The position numbers were made by a program, and so were the translations under genes. Of a DNA stretch of 64,000 nt, positions 43,753 to 52,378 are shown one piece after another. The notes below the pieces were generated by a model. It was not told the DNA's origin. It made no database searches and saw nothing but the letters and a program-made list of their open reading frames with translations. Source of the DNA: Clostridiales bacterium (GTDB taxonomy: Bacteria > Bacillota > Clostridia > Oscillospirales > Oscillospiraceae); NCBI GenBank assembly GCA_902362775.1, contig CABIXV010000006.1:172610-236609 (forward strand). Direction: 5' to 3'. Within the stretch, counting starts at the first letter, position 1; each line of letters begins with the position of its first letter.

Positions 43753-44180
43753 AGTATGGAAGCGGAAATTTTTTCTCTCTGCCCAACGAGATATTTTTCC
43801 TGGGCCTGAATGCCGGCGAGCTGGCGGTGTACAGTTTTCTGCGCCGGTGCGAGAACCGCAAAACCCATCAGTGCTGGCCCAGCGTCAAAACAATTGGACA
43901 AGCGGTTCGGATGAGTGAAAACACTGTCCGCAAGTACATCCATCAGTTAGAGGAGAGGGGGCTCATCGCCAGCGAACCCACTACGGTCACCACCAAGTCC
44001 AGCGGCCGGCGAAACGGTAATCTGCTGTTCACTCTCTCGCCCATAGGTGAGGTGATCGATGAGTACTATGGCCAGCAGATGGCGGTACTGGAACAGACAG
44101 CTGCTCGACAGCGGGTGCAGCGGAAGGCGGAGAAGTCCGGCGTGGAGTTCGTTCCACCTGACAAGGAGCAGAGCGTGTGA
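43749..44180 (+). CDS. Helix-turn-helix protein, replication-initiator-like, E3
   Basis: 143 residues: GSGNFFSLPNEIFFLGLNAG, ELAVYSFLRRCENRKTHQCW, PSVKTIGQAVRMSENTVRKY, then IHQLEERGLIASEPTTV. Close sister of 8250. Its C-terminal tail is longer and ends KSGVEFVPPDKEQSV, like the E2 protein, a sign of mosaic exchange among the elements. Confidence 0.74.
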   Translation: MKYGSGNFFSLPNEIFFLGLNAGELAVYSFLRRCENRKTHQCWPSVKTIGQAVRMSENTVRKYIHQLEERGLIASEPTTVTTKSSGRRNGNLLFTLSPIGEVIDEYYGQQMAVLEQTAARQRVQRKAEKSGVEFVPPDKEQSV

Positions 44181-44621
44181 CCACGCCGCTGTGTCGCCTG
44201 TGGTGCGTTGTGTGCGCCCCGACCAGACTGGGTGGAGTCCCAGTCCCACTCGGGGCATTCACCGCAAATTTGGGCCGCTTTTGAAGGCTCTGCGGAGGAC
44301 AAAACGGGGCCCCCGGCGAAACCCAGCGGAGCGGTTTCTTTGGGGAGAGGCGGAGCAGCGGAATGAGCGAGTTTTCGCCCTTTTGGGCGGAAACGAGGGA
44401 TATGAAGCCAGCGACGACGACAAGCAGGATAAAGACCGGGGTCGCCTGGGGCTCCCCCGGCCGGTCACATCTGCCCGCAGTGCGGGCAGTTACAGGGGCT
44501 TAGTGGTGTATCAAAAGCGGGGTCAAAATACGGTCTGTGCTATCACTTCTGCGGTCGTTATCCCGCAACGCTTAGAGCCACAACAAAAAATCAGGGGTCA
44601 TGCCCCGGAAAGGAATCTATT
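44181..44621 (+). other. oriT: Candidate oriT region of E3
   Basis: 441 bp without a gene before the relaxosome genes. A perfect palindrome CTGCCCGCAGTGCGGGCAG (44471-44489) and the 22-bp conserved block at 44507-44528 match E1 and E4. The block differs from E1 by one base. Confidence 0.62.
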
Positions 44622-45014
44622 TTGAGCAAAAAAGAGAAGTTTGCCCTCTACCTGACACCTGAGAAAAAAGCGATTCTGGAACGGAGATATGCGGAAGATG
44701 GTAGCCGGAGCCTCACCGGATTTATTGATCGGGCCATCGACTTCTACCTGGATTACCTCAGCGCCAACGACGCCGGACTGTTCCTCCCAACCTCTATCAA
44801 GTCCTATGTGGACGGTCGGCTGGGACAGTTGGAGGACCGGATCTCCTCTCTGCTGTACAAGCAGGCGGTGGAACAGGATATGGTAGCCGGCATCCTGGCG
44901 GACGCCTATCAATTCAGCGAGGATGACCTCCGGCGACGCCGGGCGGAGAGCGTCAGCAATGTGAAACGGACCAACGGACGCATCTCGTTTGAAAAGCGCG
45001 TGCGGGAAGCCTGA
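44622..45014 (+). CDS. Ribbon-helix-helix relaxosome accessory protein, E3
   Basis: 130 residues. The TTG start at 44622 gives SKKEKFALYLTPEKKAILER, then RSLTGFIDRAIDFYLDYLSA, an RHH domain as in the E1 protein. GGAAAGGAA lies upstream. Compared with E1 it has three extra residues in LGQLEDRISSLLYKQAVEQD. Probably guides the fused relaxase to oriT. Confidence 0.76.
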   Translation: MSKKEKFALYLTPEKKAILERRYAEDGSRSLTGFIDRAIDFYLDYLSANDAGLFLPTSIKSYVDGRLGQLEDRISSLLYKQAVEQDMVAGILADAYQFSEDDLRRRRAESVSNVKRTNGRISFEKRVREA

Positions 45015-45028
45015 GAGGAGGGAGATGA

Positions 45029-47626
45029 GTGGCAAGACTGATCGTCAAGAGTCCCTACTACAAGTGCGGCGGGAACACCTCCCTCAGCGGCTACCTTCGC
45101 TACATCGCTACGCGGGAGCGGGTAGAACTGCTGCCGGATGACCGTCCGCCCACACGCAAGCAGGAACAGTTCATCACAAAACTGGTGAAAGATTTTCCTG
45201 ACAGCAAAAAGCTCTATGAGTACGAGGACTACATCGAAAAGCCGACAAAGGCCAACGCCTCCGCACTCATCACCATGGCGCTGGAGTCCAACTGGGACAA
45301 GCTGTCCACCGTGGAGGGTTACACCGGGTACATCGCCACCCGACCGAGGGCGGAGCGGCTGGGCAGCCACGGTCTGTTCGGCGACGCAGATAGTGTAGAC
45401 TTGGAGAGCGCCATGTCTGAACTGGAACAGTACACCGGAAATGTGTGGACCCACATCATCTCCCTCAAGCGGGAGGACGCGGTACGGCTGGGCTACGACA
45501 ACGCCAAGGCGTGGCGGAACCTGCTCCGGGCCAACCGCAATGACATCGCCGCGGCGATGAACATCCCACCCAACGACTTTCGATGGTACGCTGCTTTCCA
45601 CGATGAAGGGGATCACCCCCATGTCCACATGATGGCGTGGTCGACGGTACCCGGTGAGGCGTATCTCACGCGGGACGGCATCCGCAATATTAAATCTACG
45701 CTGACCAACCAGATCTTCAAACAGGAGATGCTCCACACCTATGAACAGAAATCTCAGTCGCGGGATGAATTGGTGCGGGAGGCGCGGCGAGCCATCCGAC
45801 AACTCACCCAAGAGATGTCCTGGAGCATCTGCACAGAGCCCGCCATCGAACAGAAAATGGCGCAGTTGGCCGGACAGTTGGAAACGGTCAAGGGTAAAAA
45901 ATCCTACGGCTACCTTCCCAAGTCCGTAAAGAAAACCGTGGGTGCGATAGTGGACAAGTTGGAGGAACTGCCGGCAGTCCGGGCGTGCTACGACCAGTGG
46001 TGTGTCCTCCAAAGTGAGGTAGAGAACTACTACCACGATAAGCTCAGAGAACGAAAAAAGCTGTCCCAGGAGAAAGAGTTCCGGCAGATCAAGAGCGCTG
46101 TCATCCAGGAGGCGGAGCGCATTCGCCTGGGGGCTGTCACCTTCGAGGATGCCGATTTAAGTAACAATGATGAACCGGAACAGGTGCAGGGTGAGTCCTA
46201 TGCCTGCTGGGAATTGCGGCAGATCGTCCGGGATGCGTCCCTTCCTCTGGCCGACCGGGACGAGGCGGCGGAGGAATTGGAGCGGCTGGCGGAGCGAGGC
46301 GACACCCATGCTCAGTACTTGATCGGCCAGCTCTACCGGGACGGTCCTCTGCTGATTTCGGACATCCAGAAGGCAAAGCGCTGGCTCGTCTTGGCGGCGG
46401 AGCAGAACCTGACGGCGGCGCAGTATTCGCTGGGCAAGCTGCTCCTCTCTGACGATATGGAAGTGCGGGACCCGGACGAGGGCATCCGTTGGCTGAAACA
46501 GGCCGCGGAGAGTAGAGACCACTTCGCCGCCTACCGGCTGGGCAAGGAGTATCTGACCGGCGAGGTGGTGATCAAAGACACTGCCAAAGCTGTGGAGTGG
46601 TTCACCCAGTCGGCTGAGGCCGGAAATCAGTATGCCCAGTATATGCTGGGCAAGTTATACCTGACCGGGCAGGGAGTGGCCCAGAATCAGGCCCAGGCGA
46701 TGGACTGGTTCAGCCGCTCCGCCGCCCAGGGAAACCAATATGCTCAATTCTTCTTGGAACACCAGAATGGTTTCCGTCCGCCCTCCGTCATGCTGGCGAC
46801 TACCCACCTACTCCACCACATGAGCCGGATCTTTGAGGATCACTCCCTGCCCCAGTCCGGAACAGGGCTGCAGGTGGACAGCAAACTCCGAAGAAAAATT
46901 CAGGAGAAGAAGATCGCTATGGGGCACAAGCCGGACGACCATGTGGAACCGCCCAAAGTAGCTCATAAGTCTATGACCATCCTGAACGAGGAGCAGTTGG
47001 ATACCTTTCTGGCGGCGGTGGAACAGGACCCCATCTGGAAGGACTTCTTCTACACCGAGCTGACCACCGGCCTGCGGCTGGGTGAGATCTGCGGATTGAT
47101 GTGGTCTGACTTCGATCCCAGAAAAGGGACACTGAATATCAGCCGTACCCTCCACAAGGAAAAGGGCGGGCGGCTGGTGACGGGTGGTACCAAGACCTAC
47201 GCTGGAACCAGGAAAATCATTCTTCCTGACAGCACTGCCGAGCGATTACGAAGCCGCAAAAAATATTCCTGCTCCGTCTGGGTCTTCCACAATCCTTTGC
47301 GGCCCGAAGCACCTATGAATCCCACTACCGCTTATCATCAACTGAAAAAGATCCTTGCGGAACACGATTTGCCTGACCTCCGCTTCCATGATCTCAGACA
47401 CACTTTTGCCACCCACGCTCTGTCAAATGGCGTGGACGCTAAGACCCTGTCCGGCATCCTGGGCCACACCAAAGCCAGCTTCACCGTCGACACTTACACG
47501 CACACTACCACGGATATGCACCGGAAAGCCGCTGAAATTGTCGGCGGCTTCCTGAGTGACTACCTGGGAGAGGAGATGGCCCCATGGCAAAGCGCAGAAA
47601 CCGCGGCGACGGCAGCCTCCACCTGA
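45029..47626 (+). CDS. Relaxase-Sel1 protein fused in frame to a tyrosine-integrase catalytic domain, E3
   Basis: 865 residues. Residues 1-635 match the whole E1 relaxase: RLIVKSPYYKCGGNTSLSGY, the HPHVH metal motif in FHDEGDHPHVHMMAWS, and Sel1 repeats (AQYLIGQLYRDG, AAYRLGKEYLTG, AQYMLGKLYLTGQGVA). After GHKPDDH, where E1 goes on to its own stop, the chain passes directly into VEPPKVAHKSMTILNEEQLD. An integrase catalytic domain follows: TELTTGLRLGEICGLMWSDF, FHDLRHTFATHALSNGVDAK, ILGHTKASFTVDTYTHT. Arg, Lys, His, Arg, His and Tyr are all in place. The integrase arm and core-binding domains and the zinc-ribbon gene are gone, consistent with a ~1-kb deletion joined near 46940. The GTG start follows GAGGAGGGAGAT. 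Confidence 0.88.
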   Translation: MARLIVKSPYYKCGGNTSLSGYLRYIATRERVELLPDDRPPTRKQEQFITKLVKDFPDSKKLYEYEDYIEKPTKANASALITMALESNWDKLSTVEGYTGYIATRPRAERLGSHGLFGDADSVDLESAMSELEQYTGNVWTHIISLKREDAVRLGYDNAKAWRNLLRANRNDIAAAMNIPPNDFRWYAAFHDEGDHPHVHMMAWSTVPGEAYLTRDGIRNIKSTLTNQIFKQEMLHTYEQKSQSRDELVREARRAIRQLTQEMSWSICTEPAIEQKMAQLAGQLETVKGKKSYGYLPKSVKKTVGAIVDKLEELPAVRACYDQWCVLQSEVENYYHDKLRERKKLSQEKEFRQIKSAVIQEAERIRLGAVTFEDADLSNNDEPEQVQGESYACWELRQIVRDASLPLADRDEAAEELERLAERGDTHAQYLIGQLYRDGPLLISDIQKAKRWLVLAAEQNLTAAQYSLGKLLLSDDMEVRDPDEGIRWLKQAAESRDHFAAYRLGKEYLTGEVVIKDTAKAVEWFTQSAEAGNQYAQYMLGKLYLTGQGVAQNQAQAMDWFSRSAAQGNQYAQFFLEHQNGFRPPSVMLATTHLLHHMSRIFEDHSLPQSGTGLQVDSKLRRKIQEKKIAMGHKPDDHVEPPKVAHKSMTILNEEQLDTFLAAVEQDPIWKDFFYTELTTGLRLGEICGLMWSDFDPRKGTLNISRTLHKEKGGRLVTGGTKTYAGTRKIILPDSTAERLRSRKKYSCSVWVFHNPLRPEAPMNPTTAYHQLKKILAEHDLPDLRFHDLRHTFATHALSNGVDAKTLSGILGHTKASFTVDTYTHTTTDMHRKAAEIVGGFLSDYLGEEMAPWQSAETAATAAST

Positions 47627-49005
47627 GAAAGGACGGCCGCTGGGAGGGCCGCTATGTGGTAGGCTATGATGACAAGGGCCTGCCAGTCACCAAAAATGTC
47701 CTCGCCAAAACCAGGTCGGAGTGCGCGGCAAAGCTGGCGCAACTCCGTGATACACTGAAAGAGCCTGCGCCGAATCAGCCCAAGCCCGGAATCTTGCTGG
47801 CGGACTGGCTGGACCTCTGGTATCAAGGCTATAAGAAATCAAACCTCCGCCCCAACACCCAGATGTCCTATGAGCGGCGGATCTACCAGCATATCATCCC
47901 TGCTCTGGGACAAATCCATCTGGACAAGCTGACCACCGCAGACATCCAGGAATTCTATGTATCCCTTAAAAAGGGCGGTCGGCTGATACGCACCGAGCTC
48001 TACGGTGAAGGTCTGTCAGATCAGACGGTCCGGGGCATCCACACCACCCTCCACGCCGCGTTGGACAAAGCCGTGGAGGAAAACCTGATCTTCCGAAATC
48101 CTTCGGATGGATTCCAACTCCCCTCTGCCAAGCCCAGAGAAATGAAGGTACTGACGCCGGAGGAGATCCAGCGGTTGCTGATCCAGGCCAGGGAGGATGG
48201 CTGCTATGAGCTACTCCTGCTGGAACTGGCCACCGGACTGCGCCGTGGTGAAATTTGCGCTCTCCAGTGGGAGGACCTGAATCTCAAAACCGGGGCGCTC
48301 CAGGTGAAGCGGCAGGTCCACCGAGTACGAGGGGAACTGGTGGTATCTCCGCCCAAAACCAAGGCAGGCCGGAGAACTGTACTCCTTCCAGCTCCGGTAC
48401 TCCGTGTGATGAAAGAATATCGAAAGGCTGTTAACTCCAGATGGATGTTCCCCTCCGCGGTCAAGGAGGACTCCCCTATGGACCCAGCCGCCGTTCGGAA
48501 GCGGCTCCAGACAGTATTGGAACGAGCAGACTGTAAAAGGCTCCGCTTCCATGATTTACGCCACACCTTCGCCACAGCGTCCCTGGAACATGGTATGGAC
48601 GTCAAGACCCTTTCGACGATCATCGGCCATGTGTCCAGCAGCACCACGCTGAACATTTACGCCCATGTCACCGACGAGATGCAGAGGACTGCTGCCGCCA
48701 AAATCGATATGGGAATCGGCAAAGCTGCTCCTTCAGCGGAGCAGGAGATTCTCCCTTCCAAGCCAGCACCCTCCACCTTCCAGCCCTACAAGGGCCGGCG
48801 CCGCAAACCCGGCACTGGCTGCGTCAGCCAGATCAACGATCACCTCTGGGAAGGACGGTACTCTCCCAGGCTCCCCAACGGCACTCGCCTCACACGAAAT
48901 GTCTATGCCCATAGTGAGGAAGAATGTGAACAGAAGCTGGTCGAGCTGATCCGGGAGATGAAGCAGGAGATCGCTGCCATGAAAGCACACCCAAAGGCGG
49001 GATGA
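47584..49005 (+). CDS. int: Intact tyrosine integrase with arm-type domains at both ends, E3
   Basis: 473 residues. N-terminal arm-binding domain KRRNRGDGSLHLRKDGRWEG; core-binding domain (LADWLDLWYQGYKKSNLRPN); catalytic domain with Arg in LATGLRRGEICALQWEDLNL, His-x-x-Arg in FHDLRHTFATASLEHGMDVK, and IIGHVSSSTTLNIYAHV supplying His and Tyr. A C-terminal extension (~415-465: KGRRRKPGTGCVSQINDHLW, EGRYSPRLPNGTRLTRNVYA) resembles the N-terminal arm domain. ATG 47584 overlaps the fusion gene by 43 bp. It is the only integrase in the window with no frame damage, so it may be the active recombinase for the array. Confidence 0.92.
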   Translation: MAKRRNRGDGSLHLRKDGRWEGRYVVGYDDKGLPVTKNVLAKTRSECAAKLAQLRDTLKEPAPNQPKPGILLADWLDLWYQGYKKSNLRPNTQMSYERRIYQHIIPALGQIHLDKLTTADIQEFYVSLKKGGRLIRTELYGEGLSDQTVRGIHTTLHAALDKAVEENLIFRNPSDGFQLPSAKPREMKVLTPEEIQRLLIQAREDGCYELLLLELATGLRRGEICALQWEDLNLKTGALQVKRQVHRVRGELVVSPPKTKAGRRTVLLPAPVLRVMKEYRKAVNSRWMFPSAVKEDSPMDPAAVRKRLQTVLERADCKRLRFHDLRHTFATASLEHGMDVKTLSTIIGHVSSSTTLNIYAHVTDEMQRTAAAKIDMGIGKAAPSAEQEILPSKPAPSTFQPYKGRRRKPGTGCVSQINDHLWEGRYSPRLPNGTRLTRNVYAHSEEECEQKLVELIREMKQEIAAMKAHPKAG

Positions 49006-49013
49006 AAAGCACG

Positions 49014-49053
49014 GGGCTCCGGCGGAACAGCACCGCCGGAGCCCTGATTTTTT
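49014..49053 (+). terminator. Rho-independent terminator after the E3 integrase
   Basis: GGGCTCCGGCGG (49014-49025) pairs perfectly with CCGCCGGAGCCC (49033-49044), followed by TGATTTTTTC. Confidence 0.9.
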
Positions 49054-49058
49054 CTGTC

Positions 49059-49078
49059 TGTGGCTTGTTCTGTGGTCA
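49059..49078 (+). repeat. 12-bp-spaced TGTGG pair, E3 end
   Basis: TGTGG at 49059 and TGTGGTCA at 49071, 88 bp before the tRNA-Thr fragment. Confidence 0.62.
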
Positions 49079-49165
49079 AAGCCCTGATTGCAAATTCCAA
49101 CCAGGCCAAAAAGTCACAAAAAGCAAAGCAAAACCGCCTTTTTCAAGTGAAAAGAGCGGTTTTTG

Positions 49166-49210
49166 TGGAGCTGCTGGGCGGATTTGAACCGCCGACCTCA
49201 TCCTTACCAA
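49166..49210 (-). repeat. 3' part of a tRNA-Thr gene (attachment-site remnant)
   Basis: The minus strand runs from TTGGTAAGGATGAGG through a perfect T-arm (GGCGG-TTCAAAT-CCGCC) to acceptor CAGCAGC and TCCA. Homology to tRNA-Thr(GGT) stops in the anticodon loop, as at 24861. The T-stem differs from the local gene, so the copy came with the element from another genome. It marks the junction between E3 and the next element. Confidence 0.83.
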
Positions 49211-49492
49211 CTGATTGAGAGGGTGGAGTTTGTTGCTTTCGGGCACTTTTGTGCTCTCTTCGGTTCGGAGCGCTACTCTTTCCGGCACTCTTGCGTCCAT
49301 TGTCTCCGTCCGCTCATTTCCCCGTGTGGGTCAGCGTGTGGGTCAAATCTCTCTGATCTCCTCTGTACAAAACTCCGCCCCAGCCCCTCAGAACTTGCGC
49401 CGCATAAACAATAGAAAGCTCCTCCGGTTCTCCGCATACATCCCCCGCCATCCGGTACAATAACAGTATCTGACTGTAAGGAGGAAACCGTT
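49211..49492. other. Remnant of another element end with TGTGGGTCA pair
   Basis: No gene. GTGTGGGTCA at 49324 and again at 49336 (12-bp period) matches the E4 version at 62926, not the TGTGGTCA form of E1-E3. TACAAT near 49456 and AAGGAGG at 49480-49486 lie before the broken integrase. Confidence 0.55.
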
Positions 49493-50341
49493 ATGAGCAA
49501 AAGCCCGCCGTGTCACGGCGGAACAGATCGGCCGCTACGCCCTGCGGCTACGGGAACTGGAGCGGACCTTGGCCACTGTGCAGAAGTACGTCCACGACCT
49601 CACCGCCCTGCTGGAGTATCTTCACGGAGCACCCGTCACCAAGGCGGCGCTGATCCAGCGGAAACAGGACTTGACCGCCAGCCACGCCCCGGCCACCTTC
49701 AACTCCATGCTGGCTGCCGTCAACGGCTTTTTCGCCTTTCTCGGCTGGTGGGGGCTGGCCGTCAAGCTCTTAAAAATTCAGAAGTCCCCGTTCTGCGACG
49801 AGGGGAAAGTATTGACCCGCGCCGAATACGCCCGCCTTGTCCGGGCGGCGGAGCGGCGTGAAAATGAGCGGCTGTCCCTTGTCATTCAAACCATCTGCGC
49901 CACGGGCATACGGGTGAGTGAACTGCGCTTTATCACCGTGGAGACGGTGCAGACAGGGCGGAGGTCTGCAACAAGGGCAAGCGGCGGGTCGTGTTCCTGC
50001 CCGACAAGCTGCGGCGGCTGTTGCAGAAATATATCCGGACGCAAAAAAAGACCGCCGGGGCGGTGTTCACCCCCCAGACGGGCAAGCCGCTGGACAAATC
50101 GAACACCTGGCGGGACATGAAGGCCCTGTGCGAGAGCACCGGGGTGGAGCCGGGCAAAGTCTTTCCCCGCAACCTGCGCCATCTTTTCGCCCGCACCTAC
50201 TACACGCTGGAGAAAGACCTCTCCCGGCTGGCGGACATTCTGGGCCATTCCTCCGTCAACACCACCCGCATCTACACCGCCGAGAGCGGCCGCATCCACG
50301 CCCGGCAGGTGGAACGCATGGTGCTTGTCCTGACCACATAG
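49493..50341 (+). pseudogene. Broken XerC/D-like tyrosine recombinase
   Basis: The start MSKSPP is followed after one frame change (near 49513) by VTAEQIGRYALRLRELERTL and KSPFCDEGKVLTRAEYARLV, then TICATGIRVSELRFITVETV with the catalytic Arg. A second change near 49960 leads to RRVVFLPDKLRRLLQKYIRT, then FPRNLRHLFARTYYTLEKDL and ADILGHSSVNTTRIYTAESG with the His-Arg-His-Tyr set. Two frameshifts make it inactive as written. It lacks the arm domains of E1-E4 integrases and is of another subfamily. Confidence 0.82.
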
Positions 50342-50583
50342 TTCTCGTTCTGTTGTAGTCTTGGTATTTCACAAGTCTATTCACATTGAATTATACATAA
50401 AGGCCGCCCCATTTGCAAGTTATTTGCTGATATTTGAGCGTAAAAAATGTAGAAGTACAATACATATTGGACAGTTGAATAAAAAAGGATGAAAAATAAG
50501 GCCTCATCGGTAAAAGTCGGAGTTGCGGACAACAACTTGACGAGGGGGGCAAATCCTTCATAGGCAAGAGTATAACACAGGAC

Positions 50584-50919
50584 ATGGCGTACCGGCGATC
50601 CCTGATGAAATGCACAGAGAAATACGGCGTGAGCCGTGCCAGCCGGAAGTACAACAAAGGCCGGTCGTATATCTACTTCTGGAAGGCCCGCTGGGATGGA
50701 ACAGCGGCCTCTTTGGCCTGTCGGTCCAGACGGCCTCACAGCCATCCCAGCCAGCATACCGGGGAAGAGTTGAAGCTAATCCGGGATATGCGCCGCCGCT
50801 GGTATCCTCATTTTTTCAGCGGCACGCTCAAAAAGGCCGCGTCAGAAGGAAGATCCGGTCCTGAACGACATCCCGGCCGACTATGGAAGGAGGGAGGAAG
50901 GCTTCTTTCTGCATTTTGA
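50584..50919 (+). pseudogene. Transposase N-terminal fragment (IS3/IS481-like)
   Basis: Residues 1-75 read AYRRSLMKCTEKYGVSRASR, KYNKGRSYIYFWKARWDGTA and ASLACRSRRPHSHPSQHTGE, i.e. the HTH plus SRRPxSHPxQHT linker of a DDE transposase. Homology is lost soon after RDMRR, and no DDE domain follows. No terminal inverted repeats are visible. The 240 bp before it hold no gene. Confidence 0.65.
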
Positions 50920-51103
50920 CTCCTTGTTGTATGTTTCAAATTTAAACTTTTTATGCGGGCTGGGTCGTTGCAAAAAGAGGCATTCAGTGTTATATATAAA
51001 ATATCCTACGTGTAGCTTTGTCAATCCACTGAACAATTTCAGATTATATAATGGCAAAATCTTTTTATGTCCAAAAATGCAACGCCATTAAGAGGGTAAT
51101 AAG

Positions 51104-52378
51104 ATGATAAAACTACTGGTAATTGCAGATGACTTTACCGGTGCGATGGACACAGGAGTCCAGTTCAATACAAAAGGCGCCCTGATCCGAGCGGTTTCAA
51201 AAGGCCAGATCGACCCGTTCCAAGAAGCAGATCCCGATCTCCAGGTCCTGATCATAGACGCAGAGACCCGGCACATGGAACCGGCACAGGCCTATCAAAC
51301 AGTATATCAAATCGTTCGGGCCGCTGTCGAGGCTGGTGTCTCCTGCATCTATAAAAAAACCGACTCGGGGCTGCGCGGAAACATAGGCAGTGAATTGGCC
51401 GCCCTGCTGGACGCCAGCGGCGGCTCCAGAGTCCACTTCGCCCCCGCCTTTCCTCTCCTGGGTCGTGTCACCCGGCAGGGCGTACACTATATCAACGGCT
51501 GCCCTGTGGCCGACAGCGTATTCGGAAAGGACCCTTTTGAACCGGTCAGATCTTCCTCAGTGGCGGACATCATCGCCTTCCAGAGCGATGTGCCGGCTGT
51601 GTCGGTGGGAACCCAGGTCCCTCTGGATCTGCCGGACGGCGTCATTATCTATGACTCAGCCTCGGACGAACACCTGTCCGCCATCGCTGCCCAGCTTCAG
51701 GCCCGCGGCGAGCTGAAATTACTGGCCGGATGCGCAGGATTCGCCTCGGCACTGCCTGATCTGCTGGGCATGGAAGGGGCCGGGCCCCGGCTCCCGTCGG
51801 TCCCCCAAAAACTTCTGGTCGTCTGCGGCAGCACCAATCCCATCACTCTGCGCCAGTTGGATGAGGCGCAGCGTAGCGGCGCCCTCCGCATCCAACTCAC
51901 CCCCGAACAAAAGCTGGATGAGAACTGGCTGGCCAGCCCAGAGGGGCTGCGGTTCACTGCGGAGTGGATCAGCCAAATCAAGGACGTCTCCCTCGCCATT
52001 ATAGAGGGGAACCAGACCGGGGAGGGGGGCGCTACCCTGCGCTGCGCCGCCCGGCTGGGCATGGACCTTGAGCAGGTCCGCTTCCAGATCTCCCAGACAA
52101 TGGGCGGCGTACTGGAGCGGCTGCTGTCCCTGGGGCTGGAGGCCACGGTGTTGGTCACCGGCGGGGACACCCTGCTGGCTTTCATGCAGCGGATAGGTCA
52201 GGATAAGCTTATCCCTCTGGGAGAACTGGCGCCGGGCGTGGTTCTGTCCCAGATTGAATACTGCAGAAAAAAATACGCCATTCTCTCCAAGTCTGGTGGA
52301 TTCGGGTCGGACCGCCTGCTCTTGGATCTGAAAGATAAATTAAGCTTACAGGAATGCGAGGAGGAAGAGGTATGCTGA
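51104..52378 (+). CDS. Four-carbon acid sugar kinase family protein (DUF1537, OtnK/DtnK-like)
   Basis: 424 residues. The N-terminal signature is LLVIADDFTGAMDTGVQFNT, then CIYKKTDSGLRGNIGSELAA, and the C-terminal nucleotide-binding half has KLLVVCGSTNPITLRQLDEA and TVLVTGGDTLLAFMQRIG. The family phosphorylates four-carbon sugar acids such as D-threonate or erythronate at C4. The companion PdxA-like gene three genes downstream would oxidise the phosphate, so together they give the core of this pathway. Start ATG 51104 lies after GAGGGTAAT. The overlap with the next gene is 7 bp. Confidence 0.87.
   Translation: MIKLLVIADDFTGAMDTGVQFNTKGALIRAVSKGQIDPFQEADPDLQVLIIDAETRHMEPAQAYQTVYQIVRAAVEAGVSCIYKKTDSGLRGNIGSELAALLDASGGSRVHFAPAFPLLGRVTRQGVHYINGCPVADSVFGKDPFEPVRSSSVADIIAFQSDVPAVSVGTQVPLDLPDGVIIYDSASDEHLSAIAAQLQARGELKLLAGCAGFASALPDLLGMEGAGPRLPSVPQKLLVVCGSTNPITLRQLDEAQRSGALRIQLTPEQKLDENWLASPEGLRFTAEWISQIKDVSLAIIEGNQTGEGGATLRCAARLGMDLEQVRFQISQTMGGVLERLLSLGLEATVLVTGGDTLLAFMQRIGQDKLIPLGELAPGVVLSQIEYCRKKYAILSKSGGFGSDRLLLDLKDKLSLQECEEEEVC

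Noticed and set aside
51001..51103. Sigma-54 promoter before the sugar-acid operon
   Set aside because: No TGGCAC-N5-TTGC element is visible; TATAAT at 51047 suggests sigma-70, though its -35 is poor.
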